A DNA stretch of 64,000 nucleotides from Caproiciproducens galactitolivorans (lineage in GTDB: Bacteria; Bacillota; Clostridia; Oscillospirales; Acutalibacteraceae). The stretch's first letter is position 1; the number at the start of each line of letters is the position of its first letter. A program made the translations under genes and the position numbers. This document shows, piece after piece, positions 33,646 through 41,246 of this stretch. Location: assembly GCF_004768785.1 (NCBI RefSeq), contig NZ_SRMQ01000004.1, forward strand, positions 62,001 through 126,000, read 5' to 3'. The notes under the pieces are model-generated. The model worked only from the letters and a program-made list of their open reading frames with translations, was not told the DNA's origin and made no database searches.

Positions 33646-34428
33646 ATGAGAAATATCCTTATCCCGATTGACGGAACGGAACGCAGCATGAAAGCGGTTG
33701 ACTTGGTAAAGTCACTATACATGCCAAAAGACGTGAATATTGTACTGCTCATGGTTCGGGAAGATATTGCGTCAATGTTTTCTGCGAAAGAATTTGATAA
33801 GATAAAAAAGGAAATGAAATCGACTTTGGATGCTGTTTCCGATCAAATGCCGGGTTTTCAGGTGAAAAAAGAAGTAGTGATTGGCCGCGCCGGGGAAGGG
33901 ATTTTGGATTGTGCAAACCAAAATAACATAGATATCATTGTAATGACAAAATCCACCAAAGACGGTTGGTCTCAAATGATTGGATCTGTAGCGTCTTATG
34001 TGGTAAAATACGCTAGTTGCATCGTCATGATTGTACCGGAAAACGGTTCCTATGAACGATTGAACCGTAAATTAGTAAGATGCAAGCATATGGATGATAT
34101 TGTCACCTTGGCAGGGCAAGCCAGTCTGAAAACGAGCACTTGTTATCTGCCGGTTCAAGCGGGAATATGCAGTTATTTTATTACGGTCTTAGAGGGGAAA
34201 ATGAGGCTGAATCATCTAGCTTTTAACCCGGATGGAAATATGTGGAACCTTCCGCCTCAGAACAAACAGCCGGATCATTACGATTTAAAGAAAGGGGAAG
34301 AAAAAGAGATTCAGGTTGAAATACTGGTTTGTTACGACCATCTGGATCAAATAAAAGTAGTAAACCCAAGCATGACGGAACCACTAAAATTCCATTATAT
34401 TGCCCGCTTTGAGAACACGGAAAACTAA
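33646..34428 (+). CDS. universal stress protein (UspA domain) with unknown C-terminal domain
   Basis: The 260-aa protein has an N-terminal Usp domain (MRNILIPIDGTERSMKAVD at the start, IIVMTKSTKDGWSQMIGSVASYVVKYASCIVMIVP around residues 95-130, which carries the nucleotide-loop region although the G-2x-G-9x-G pattern is degenerate). The remaining 115 residues do not resemble a second Usp domain; they are beta-rich by pattern and I do not recognise them. ATG at 33646 follows GGGAGG; 33631 is less likely. It lies directly behind fluoride riboswitch 4, and another riboswitch begins 5 bases after its stop. Confidence 0.82.
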   Translation: MRNILIPIDGTERSMKAVDLVKSLYMPKDVNIVLLMVREDIASMFSAKEFDKIKKEMKSTLDAVSDQMPGFQVKKEVVIGRAGEGILDCANQNNIDIIVMTKSTKDGWSQMIGSVASYVVKYASCIVMIVPENGSYERLNRKLVRCKHMDDIVTLAGQASLKTSTCYLPVQAGICSYFITVLEGKMRLNHLAFNPDGNMWNLPPQNKQPDHYDLKKGEEKEIQVEILVCYDHLDQIKVVNPSMTEPLKFHYIARFENTEN

Positions 34429-34432
34429 ATAA

Positions 34433-34524
34433 AAGGGAATGAAGTTCTCCCTTGGCAACAAGCCGAAACGAATGGCTGATGACTTCTACAACAAATTGCG
34501 GTAGATGGCATCAGCTGTTTTTTA
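34433..34524 (+). promoter_or_regulatory. fluoride riboswitch 5 with terminator, controlling the rex-like/mutS-like operon
   Basis: Aptamer starts GGGAATGAAGTTCTCCC (34435-34451) immediately after the usp stop and ends GGCTGATGACTTCTAC (34474-34489). The terminator GCTGATGACTTCTAC / GTAGATGGCATCAGC with a T run (34475-34523) overlaps the aptamer. No strong promoter is visible between usp and this element, so it may act on read-through RNA as an internal control point. Confidence 0.88.
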
Positions 34525-34553
34525 CGGTGCTTACCGCTCAAGAGGGAATTTTT

Positions 34554-34658
34554 ATGACCGATGAACCAACTGAGAAATATTCGGGGCCTGTTCCATTAAT
34601 TGATGGATTTACGACAATTTATAAGCAAAGCATTGAGGAATTGGATAAGTCAGGGTAA
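34554..34658 (+). CDS. 34-aa small protein behind fluoride riboswitch 5
   Basis: An ATG with AGAGGGA 6-10 bases upstream opens a 34-codon frame encoding an acidic peptide (MTDEPTEKYSGP at the start, IEELDKSG at the end). It is the first coding frame after the riboswitch terminator and ends 8 bases before the Rex-like start. It could be a real small protein or a leader frame for the operon. I know no homologue. Confidence 0.5.
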   Translation: MTDEPTEKYSGPVPLIDGFTTIYKQSIEELDKSG

Positions 34659-34666
34659 TTCAATTT

Positions 34667-35335
34667 ATGAAATGGTGTTATATGAAAGTTGATAATGATA
34701 TGATGCGGCGCATCCCACTTTATTTTAAGTATTTGCAAAATATCCCCCAAAATATACAAGCCTTGAAGCTAAACGCTATCGCAAAGGATCTTTCTATCCC
34801 TTCAAAAACTGTCAAGGGAGATATACAGATTCTGTTAGGTATAGAACGTTTCAGAGAAATTAATCGGGAAGAACTTTTTCAAGCGGTTTATCAGCATATG
34901 CTCTGCAAATCAGCAAGTGCGGTGGTATTGGTCGGTGTTGGAAAAATCGGGAAAGCACTTTTGGGTTATGCTGGGTTTTCCGTCTACGGTCTCGACATTC
35001 TCGCCGGTTTTGATATTAACGAACAATTGATTCGAAAAGGCGTATCGGGAAAGCCGGTTTATCCTGTTAATGAGTTGGAAGCAATATGCCATCGGTTGAA
35101 TGCGAAGATTGCCATTATTGCGACACCAGGTATCAGCGCGCAAGCGACCTGTGATGCACTGGTCAGAGCAGGTATCGTTGCTATATGGAACTTTTCTTCC
35201 GTCCAGCTCAAAGCTCCGAGCCATATGATGATATTCAACGAACGCATGACGGACACGCTTAGATCACTTGCTGCATATGCAAATACAATAACCCAATGTG
35301 ACATGTCAACAGACGTACAAATTGGAAAGGATTGA
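34667..35335 (+). CDS. Rex-like redox-sensing regulator
   Basis: This 222-aa protein has an N-terminal winged helix (residues 10-70, with KLNAIAKDLSIPSKTVKGDIQ) and a Rossmann NAD-binding domain with VVLVGVGKIGKALLGY near residue 84, followed by GLDILAGFDIN and IAIIATPGISAQATCDALV, as in Rex repressors that read the NADH/NAD+ ratio. The start is ambiguous: ATG 34667 or ATG 34682. It belongs to the operon behind fluoride riboswitch 5 and ends at the unclear start of the first MutS-like gene. It might be a dedicated paralogue rather than the housekeeping Rex. Confidence 0.8.
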   Translation: MKWCYMKVDNDMMRRIPLYFKYLQNIPQNIQALKLNAIAKDLSIPSKTVKGDIQILLGIERFREINREELFQAVYQHMLCKSASAVVLVGVGKIGKALLGYAGFSVYGLDILAGFDINEQLIRKGVSGKPVYPVNELEAICHRLNAKIAIIATPGISAQATCDALVRAGIVAIWNFSSVQLKAPSHMMIFNERMTDTLRSLAAYANTITQCDMSTDVQIGKD

Positions 35336-35428
35336 TGCTTTACGTTCTTCAGCATTTTATTCCCAAATGATGATAAGATTCCTCATCAGGAAGCGGAATC
35401 AGAACCGGGCTATTTCAAAGACCTAAAT

Positions 35429-36898
35429 TTGGATCAAATAATCCACCCAATTTTAACCGGCTACAAAACATACCAGCTGGATCGCTGGTTTTTGACACCC
35501 CTCGCTAATGCGGATATTATCCAATATCGGCAGGATGTTATGCGTGACCTTGAAAATGATGGGCTACGGGAGCTCATTTCCACTTTTTCTAAAACCATTT
35601 TTGAGCTCAATGCCTTTCAAGATCAATTGAGGAAAATTCTGGTTTCCAATGACGCTTATCAAAACAACTATTTGGCCAGAGGACGAATGTTGGATTTTGC
35701 AAGTCGATATTGTTCCGTCATCATTGAGGCAGTAAATGGTCTAAATAAAAAGACGATACTTTCGAAAGGCTTACAGAGATTTGTGGACTATCTGCATAAC
35801 TATCAAGAAAGCGAGAAGTTCCTTACCTTGAAAACAAGCGTGGATGATCTGAAAAAGGAACTTTCCACGGTGCACTATTGTATGTTGATAAAAAACGGCG
35901 CCATACGAGTCCGAAAATACGAGAATCAGCCAGACATCAGCGTTGACGTCCGCGAATTATTTGCCCGTTTTCAGCAGGGAAATGTGCAAGAGTACCGCCA
36001 CAAGCTGACGGAAGAACCTCGGGCAGAGCATGTGGAAGCTGCTGTTCTCAAACTGGTCGCAACCTGCTACCCAAATGTTTTTTCTGATCTGAACGATTTC
36101 TGTATGCGGAACTTGGAATTCATTGATCCGGTTATCGCGCAGTTTTCACGTGAAGTTCACTTCTATCTTTCATGGCTGGGATTTATAGCACCTCTCAAAG
36201 AAAGGGGGCTGCCTTTCTGCTATCCCAGGCTTACGTCCGGTGCTGACAGGCTCTACGACCTAAACTTCTTCGATCTTGCACTGGCAAAGTCGCTTGGCTC
36301 TGAAAACAAGCCGGTTACAAACGATTTTACGCTGGAGCCTCCGGAACGGATTTTAGTCGTCACAGGGCCAAATCAGGGAGGAAAAACTACCTATGCGCGC
36401 GCATTTGGGCAAATCCATTATCTTGCAAGTCTCGGCTTGTGCGTTCCGGGAAAAGAGGCATCGCTTTTATTATTTGACCAGATTTACACTCATTTCGAAC
36501 GCGAAGAAGATTTATCATCACTCAACGGAAAACTACAGGATGATTTGGAACGACTGTATGACATTCTAAGCCATGCCACTTCGAAAAGCCTTATTGTCAT
36601 CAACGAAATATTTTCTTCAACCACCCTATCGGACGCTATTTTGCTGGGCAACCATATGATGGATGCCATTGTGAAAATCGGCTGTCCGGCTATTTGTGTA
36701 ACATTTATTGATGAACTTGCCATTTACGGAAAAGAAACAGTCAGTATGATGAGTACGGTAGATGAAAACGATCCTACAATAAGGACCTTTCAAATTGTAC
36801 GTAAGCCTCCTGACGGACTGGCTTATGCACTTCACATCGCCTCGAAATACCATCTTACTTATGCTCAGCTCAGCGCACGGCTAAAGCAAAAAATGTGA
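35429..36898 (+). CDS. MutS-like ATPase 1 (domain III/V type)
   Basis: The 489-aa protein lacks the MutS mismatch-recognition domain I and consists of a helical lever part and the ATPase: Walker A TGPNQGGKTTYARAFGQ (about 313), Walker B-like LIVINEIFSSTT (about 388) and the DELAIYGKE segment. No good start is present: TTG at 35429 is canonical, but family-like residues (FSILFPNDD...GYFKDLNL) continue in the same frame back to the rex-like stop at 35333. A near start ATG (35335) is out of frame by one base, so the gene may be frameshifted at its 5' end. It is co-directional with a second MutS-like gene, 31 bases apart. Confidence 0.8.
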   Translation: MDQIIHPILTGYKTYQLDRWFLTPLANADIIQYRQDVMRDLENDGLRELISTFSKTIFELNAFQDQLRKILVSNDAYQNNYLARGRMLDFASRYCSVIIEAVNGLNKKTILSKGLQRFVDYLHNYQESEKFLTLKTSVDDLKKELSTVHYCMLIKNGAIRVRKYENQPDISVDVRELFARFQQGNVQEYRHKLTEEPRAEHVEAAVLKLVATCYPNVFSDLNDFCMRNLEFIDPVIAQFSREVHFYLSWLGFIAPLKERGLPFCYPRLTSGADRLYDLNFFDLALAKSLGSENKPVTNDFTLEPPERILVVTGPNQGGKTTYARAFGQIHYLASLGLCVPGKEASLLLFDQIYTHFEREEDLSSLNGKLQDDLERLYDILSHATSKSLIVINEIFSSTTLSDAILLGNHMMDAIVKIGCPAICVTFIDELAIYGKETVSMMSTVDENDPTIRTFQIVRKPPDGLAYALHIASKYHLTYAQLSARLKQKM

Positions 36899-36929
36899 AT
36901 AGTACCAAGTACGGAAGGAATAGGTAAAA

Positions 36930-38450
36930 ATGGAAGTCAGATTATTAGCTGATGATTTTGATTTTAATATGCAGGAAAAACCCTCTTGTGATTGGAAAAC
37001 ATTGTCTGATGATCTCGAATTAAAACGGATTATATCCGCAATGGGCAACGGGGACGACTTGGTTGAGAATGTATGCGATCAAGTCCTGTCTCATTCTTTG
37101 AAAAACATAGAGCAAATTCGTTACCGACAGGATATTCTCAAAGACTGTATTAGTAATTCAGATACCATAAGGAAATTATATAAAATTACTTGTGAAACAA
37201 AGGAACAGAAGAGCAGATTATGGTCGTGGTTATCGCCTAATCAGTCTTTGTCAATCAATTATTCAAGCTCCATTACCCTTCTAAAGCTTTATTCCGAAGC
37301 ATTGTTGAACATCCGTAATGCAGCAGTACGTAATTCGCAGAATTTTCATGCAAAAGGTTGGAAACGATTCATTCAGATGTTGCAAGATGAACTGAGTGAT
37401 GACTATTTTACACAGGTTAGAGCGTTGCTGAATGAACTAAAAGATGAAGATAACAAAGGAATATTGATTAGTGCTAATCTTGGTAACTATTGTCAAGGTG
37501 TGAATTATGTTTTAAGGCGCAAAGAAGGAAAGCATTTTTGGTGGCATTGGAGTTTCTCTCCTGAATTTAACCTAGCGCCAAGGGATGATGCCGGTGCTTC
37601 TGATTTTGGAAAAAGACGTGATCGGGCAATTAACGAAAGTACCAATGTTCTTTCACAATCAGCGGAACACATTGGAAACTTTTTTCTGACCCTTCAACAG
37701 GAGCTTGCCTTTTATATAGGCTGCTTGAATTTGCACGACAAAATGAAGGAATTAAAGATGCCTCTATGTATTCCTGAATTACTTTCTCTCCGATCTGAAA
37801 ATAGAAAATTTGATAATTTATACGACATTAGCCTTGCTTTGACCAAAAATACATCGGTTATCGGTAATCGGGTTTGTGCAGAAAATAAGCGCCTTACTAT
37901 CATTACGGGCGCAAATCAAGGGGGAAAGTCGACATTTCTCCGAAGTATTGGCCAGGCTCAGTTGATGATGCAATGTGGGATGTTTGTCGGAGCTGAATCC
38001 TTTCAGGCTCCAATAAGGAATAAAATTTTTACCCATTTCAAAAAAGAAGAGGATAGTTCTATGAAAAGCGGAAAGCTTGATGAAGAACTGTCTCGTATGA
38101 ATCAAATTTCCGATCAACTCAGTCCCTATTCTTTTGTGCTCTTTAATGAATCATTTGCGGCTACAAACGAACGGGAAGGTTCTGAAATCTGCCGACAGAT
38201 TACAAAGGCGCTGATTGATAATAAAATTGAAGTATTTTCTGTTACACACCTTTATACTTACGCAATCAGCTTTCTTCAGGATGGACGTCAGGATGTTCTG
38301 TATTTAACAGCACAAAGGTCAGAAGATGGAACGCGGACGTTTCAGATCGCTCCCGGGCAGCCAGTTCAAACTGCTTATGGCGAAGATCTGTATCGCAAAA
38401 TATTTCTTCAAAAAAACTGGGTTTTGCCCAAAACACAAGGAACAGAGTAG
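36930..38450 (+). CDS. MutS-like ATPase 2
   Basis: This 506-aa protein is a distant paralogue of the previous one: helical N-terminal and lever regions, Walker A TGANQGGKSTFLRSIGQ (about 325), EEDSSMKSGKLDEEL, Walker B-like FVLFNESFAATNEREG (about 400) and a SVTHLYTYA histidine segment. There is no mismatch-binding domain. GGAAGGAA lies upstream of the ATG. Two adjacent ATPases of this type suggest a heterodimer, as in eukaryotic MSH pairs (inference). The operon is under fluoride riboswitch 5 and ends at an intrinsic terminator 86 bp on. Confidence 0.85.
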   Translation: MEVRLLADDFDFNMQEKPSCDWKTLSDDLELKRIISAMGNGDDLVENVCDQVLSHSLKNIEQIRYRQDILKDCISNSDTIRKLYKITCETKEQKSRLWSWLSPNQSLSINYSSSITLLKLYSEALLNIRNAAVRNSQNFHAKGWKRFIQMLQDELSDDYFTQVRALLNELKDEDNKGILISANLGNYCQGVNYVLRRKEGKHFWWHWSFSPEFNLAPRDDAGASDFGKRRDRAINESTNVLSQSAEHIGNFFLTLQQELAFYIGCLNLHDKMKELKMPLCIPELLSLRSENRKFDNLYDISLALTKNTSVIGNRVCAENKRLTIITGANQGGKSTFLRSIGQAQLMMQCGMFVGAESFQAPIRNKIFTHFKKEEDSSMKSGKLDEELSRMNQISDQLSPYSFVLFNESFAATNEREGSEICRQITKALIDNKIEVFSVTHLYTYAISFLQDGRQDVLYLTAQRSEDGTRTFQIAPGQPVQTAYGEDLYRKIFLQKNWVLPKTQGTE

Positions 38451-38535
38451 TATCCACTTTATATCGTTCCTTATCAAATAAAAGAATGCAGGTTTGGAGA
38501 AGCTATTTTCACACCCTGAATCAACTGCGTCATAG

Positions 38536-38568
38536 TCCTCCAGACTTTGCTGGTCTGGAGGATTTTTT
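38536..38568 (+). terminator. intrinsic terminator of the mutS-like operon
   Basis: Perfect stem TCCTCCAGAC / GTCTGGAGGA with a TTTGCTG loop and six T. Confidence 0.92.
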
Positions 38569-38596
38569 ACTATGCGGTTTAAATTCAATTAAAGTA

Positions 38597-38646
38597 CCGG
38601 GGAATCGGAGTGTAGAAATGCACTTCAATTCCCCGGCTTTTCTTTT
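38597..38646 (+). repeat. element terminator-hairpin repeat, copy 0 (orphan)
   Basis: The hairpin CCGGGGAAT..GGAGTGTA-GAAA-TGCACTTC..ATTCCCCGG plus TTTTCTTTTT is nearly identical to copies at 50221-50272 and 53666-53718, where it precedes the small Cys-rich CDS of elements 1 and 2. Here that CDS is gone after a few bases, so this is a remnant of a third element. Confidence 0.8.
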
Positions 38647-38790
38647 TCCGGATTTAAAGATATGCCTTGTATAAGGCAAAAAAAATACGTACTTTAATAA
38701 GCTTTCAAAAAACTGCAATTTTTTGAAGAAGTTAAAGGAACCGACTACCTGCTAGTAGGCGGTATATATAATATATAATTGATTGGTACT

Positions 38791-38933
38791 AAAGAGGGCG
38801 TAGAAAAGGGCAGAAAAAGGAAGAGCCTGTTGCGGACATAGACCGCAAACAGGCTCATGGCGGAGGCGGTGAGATTCGAACTCACGTGCCGATTGCTCGA
38901 CAACCTGATTTCGAGTTATTTGAAGGCAAGTTC
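38791..38933. repeat. att block, left copy (tRNA-Ser 3' end plus terminator)
   Basis: 143 bp identical to 52601-52743. Reading the minus strand it holds the last part of a class II tRNA-Ser: anticodon loop CTCGAAA (CGA), 3' strand TCAGG, long variable arm TGTCGA-GCAA-TCGGCA, T-arm GTGAG-TTCGAAT-CTCAC, and CGCCTCCG-CCA (38925-38858). The terminator AGCCTGTTTGCGG / CCGCAACAGGCT follows. The 5' half of the tRNA is absent, so it is an attachment-site copy and not a functional tRNA. Confidence 0.9.
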
Positions 38934-39069
38934 TTATGAGTTTGCGAGAGTAACTTTAGGAGAAGATAAAATCGAGCAAACCCGCATAAATAAAGGCTTT
39001 TCAGGCACAAACGCTGAAATTCCAGCGTATGGACACACCGCCCTGATTTAGCAGTTTTCAAGGCGAAGT

Positions 39070-39088
39070 GTAGAAAAACCGTAGAAAA
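39070..39088 (+). promoter_or_regulatory. paired GTAGAAAA sites, left end of element 1
   Basis: GTAGAAAA at 39070-39077 and 39081-39088, matching the pair at 52880-52898 in element 2. More copies lie around the att blocks (38800, 52610, and inverted at 52505 and 52571). They are candidate integrase-binding arm sites. Confidence 0.5.
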
Positions 39089-39247
39089 ACAACCGGCGAA
39101 ATAACCTTAAGATACTTTAGTTTCCCGGCGATTTAAAAAATCAAAACCAAGCGTATCCTACCATTGACATTGATTTTTAACAGTACATCCTGCAGCAGAC
39201 AGAGCATAATTCTCTGTCCTAAGATCAATGTGATGGGAGGAACGATG

Positions 39248-39807
39248 ATGGCGACCGACTACTCTTACCTTCTGGCTGAATATCCGGAGAAGATAAGTCA
39301 AGACCAGCTTTACGAATTTGCCGCATAATCAAACGAAAAGCCACATGGCTTTTGGAGAACGGATATATCCCCTGCGAGGATACCGGCAAAAAGACCCGCA
39401 GGTTTAAAATCCAAATAACCGACGTTATTGCATATCTTACCCGCTTGAAAGAATCTCCCGAGACCCTGCTGACACCACCGGGGATATTTTCAAGCGGAAT
39501 AAAATATAAACCGAAGCGCCAAACGGCGAAGGCAATCAATTCCGAGAAGTTTATGGCAATGCTTAAGAACAAGTGGCACACCTTTCCGGATGCCCTCACG
39601 GTAAATGATGTCACAAAGCTAACGGGATACTGCCAAACCACAGTTTCTGAATGGATCAAGGCAGAAAAGATAACGGGGGTATGGTATTATACCAAGTATT
39701 TAGTGCCAAAGGACAGCTTGATAAGCTATATGGCAACAGAAGCTTGCCGCATCCATCAGAAGTCCAAGAAGCACATGGAGCTGTTGGAGCAGTATCGAAA
39801 CCCCTAA
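39248..39807 (+). pseudogene. element regulator/excisionase-like gene, frameshifted
   Basis: The start MATDYSYLLAEYPEKI follows a GGAGG site and matches the intact gene at 53056. After DQLY, a one-base deletion near 39313 leads to a stop; the homologous frame resumes at KRKATW and continues through NGYIPCEDTGKKTRRFKI, a second HTH-like part (LTVNDVTKLTGYCQTTVSEWI) and the conserved C terminus to 39807. Otherwise the copies are very similar. Two helix-turn-helix-like halves suggest a DNA-binding protein; position next to att is typical for an excisionase or regulator. The lesion probably inactivates it. Confidence 0.85.
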
Positions 39808-39878
39808 ATGCTCGGTGCATCCATTTACATGAAAACAAGGTGACTACTTTGCATAGTGTCACCCTGTTCTTGTATCGA

Positions 39879-40193
39879 TTATAAAAATCTGATCCAGTCG
39901 TGTCTGCTGTACAGAATTCTTTCAACGTCAACCGCCTTGTTCTTCTCGTCTATGGAAAAAAACACAACGTAATTTTTTACAATTAGTTTCCTGTATCCCA
40001 TTTGACATAGACGATCGTCTGAAACAAACGGACAGCGCTGCGGCATATCGGACAGACTTAGCATTGCCTCTTCAAGAAGCTCCATCATGCGAGTTGCCGA
40101 TATGGGAGCTGACAGCTGAGAAGCAATATACCGAACAATGTCCTTAAGGTCGTTTTCGGCTGGTTCAGATACATCTGCCCTATATTTCGCCAT
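39879..40193 (-). CDS. RelE/ParE family toxin
   Basis: This 104-aa protein has the RelE/ParE fold pattern: VSEPAENDLKDIVRYIA at the N terminus, a central GYRKLIVKNYVVFFSIDE strand block and a C-terminal VERILYSRHDWIRFL, where Arg and His near the end match the usual toxin tail. Members cut mRNA on ribosomes or poison gyrase. It overlaps the upstream antitoxin gene by 14 bases. The pair lies in the element cargo and may stabilise it. Confidence 0.9.
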   Translation of the reverse strand: MAKYRADVSEPAENDLKDIVRYIASQLSAPISATRMMELLEEAMLSLSDMPQRCPFVSDDRLCQMGYRKLIVKNYVVFFSIDEKNKAVDVERILYSRHDWIRFL

Positions 40194-40452
40194 CGGCGAT
40201 GCCTCGCTTAATATCCTTCATGACATCTTGAAGAGGACGCTTTTTACCCGCGTTAACGGCCGATCGTCCTTCGTCAAGCAGGTGATACAGTTCAAGCTTA
40301 CCGCTGAGTGCCTCATAGGTTTCAATGCTCATAACCGCCAAATCTCCCTGCCCGTTTTTTGTGATAAAAACAGGTTCACGGTTTTCATGACAGAAGGTGG
40401 ATATCTCATTATAGTTATTCCGCAGGTCAGTACTGGACTTTATATTTGGCAC
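40180..40452 (-). CDS. Phd/YefM family antitoxin
   Basis: This protein of about 90 aa has IKSSTDLRNNYNEISTFCHE and PVFITKNGQGDLAVMSIETYEAL, typical of the Phd/YefM DNA-binding fold, then a flexible C-terminal tail that would wrap the toxin. GTG at 40452 is chosen because AAGGAGG lies 8 bases upstream; an ATG at 40473 would place that site inside the gene. A palindrome straddling the promoter suggests autoregulation. Confidence 0.88.
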   Translation of the reverse strand: MPNIKSSTDLRNNYNEISTFCHENREPVFITKNGQGDLAVMSIETYEALSGKLELYHLLDEGRSAVNAGKKRPLQDVMKDIKRGIADGEI

Positions 40453-40472
40453 AGCGTTTGCCTCCTTACACA

Positions 40473-40506
40473 ATTCTAAAGATATTATACACGAATTCTT
40501 TAGAAT
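40473..40506 (-). promoter_or_regulatory. promoter/operator of the toxin-antitoxin pair
   Basis: Inverted repeat ATTCTAAAG (40473-40481) / CTTTAGAAT (40498-40506) encloses a minus-strand TATAAT box, and TTGATA lies 16 bases before it. This is the layout expected for antitoxin autorepression. Confidence 0.65.
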
Positions 40507-40544
40507 ATCAATTAAATTTCGCTGACTGCAACTGGTACTGATGA

Positions 40545-41246
40545 TTAGTCCAATTCTTCCACCATTCGATATCCGACGCCTATCTCTGTCAAAATATATT
40601 TGGGTGAACCAGGATTCACTTCAATTTTCCTGCGTATATTTGCCATATTAACACGAAGTGTATGACTATTCCCGGCGTAAGGCCCCCATATTTCCTTCAT
40701 GATATAATCATGTGTCAGTACCTTACCTGCATTCTTTGATAAAAGTGCCAAAATTTTATACTCAACAGGGGTCAGATGAACCGCTTTTCCAGCGAGGAAA
40801 ACCGAGCGTTTGTCATAGTTTATCTCAAGATCTCCAATAACGTTTTTTTCTTCGCCCTTTCCCTGTGTCCCCATACTTTGTGGACTATGCCGCAAAGCCG
40901 TACGGATTCTTGCCAAAAGTTCAGATGTGCCAAATGGTTTTACGATGTAATCGTCGGCGCCAAGATCGAGCGCTTCCACTTTTTCTCGCTCATGTCCACG
41001 AGCCGACACTACAACAATCGGTGTTTTCGACCACTCACGAATACTTTTCAGTATTTCAATCCCATCAATATCCGGTAAACCAAGATCCAGCAAAATAACA
41101 TCCGGCGAATAGGATACTGCCATAGAAAGACCTTTTTGACCCGTACCGGTCTTGATAACCTGATAGCCATTTGAGTTGAGAATAGTTGTTATAAAGTTGC
41201 AAATTACTTCCTCATCCTCAATAATGAGAATTGTTGGTTTTATCAT
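40545..41246 (-). CDS. kdpE: KdpE response regulator
   Basis: This 233-aa OmpR-type regulator has a receiver domain (IIEDEE, phosphorylated Asp in VILLDLGLPD near residue 54, VSARGHEREKVEALDLGADDYIVKPF) and a C-terminal winged helix (LTPVEYKILALLSKNAGKVLTHDYI, HTLRVNMANIRRKIE). KdpE activates the kdp operon when phosphorylated by KdpD. Its ATG overlaps the kdpD stop by four bases. It lies in the cargo of element 1 downstream of kdpFABC in the same direction. Confidence 0.93.
   Translation of the reverse strand: MIKPTILIIEDEEVICNFITTILNSNGYQVIKTGTGQKGLSMAVSYSPDVILLDLGLPDIDGIEILKSIREWSKTPIVVVSARGHEREKVEALDLGADDYIVKPFGTSELLARIRTALRHSPQSMGTQGKGEEKNVIGDLEINYDKRSVFLAGKAVHLTPVEYKILALLSKNAGKVLTHDYIMKEIWGPYAGNSHTLRVNMANIRRKIEVNPGSPKYILTEIGVGYRMVEELD

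Noticed and set aside
38858-38925. Functional tRNA-Ser gene
   Set aside because: The 5' strand of the anticodon stem, the D-arm and the acceptor 5' strand are missing in both copies, so they are attachment-site duplicates.
38857-39051. Plus-strand open frame starting MAEAVRFELTCRLLDN across the att block
   Set aside because: It is the antisense translation of the tRNA-Ser 3' end, a frequent false gene. The equivalent at 52667-52894 is rejected for the same reason.
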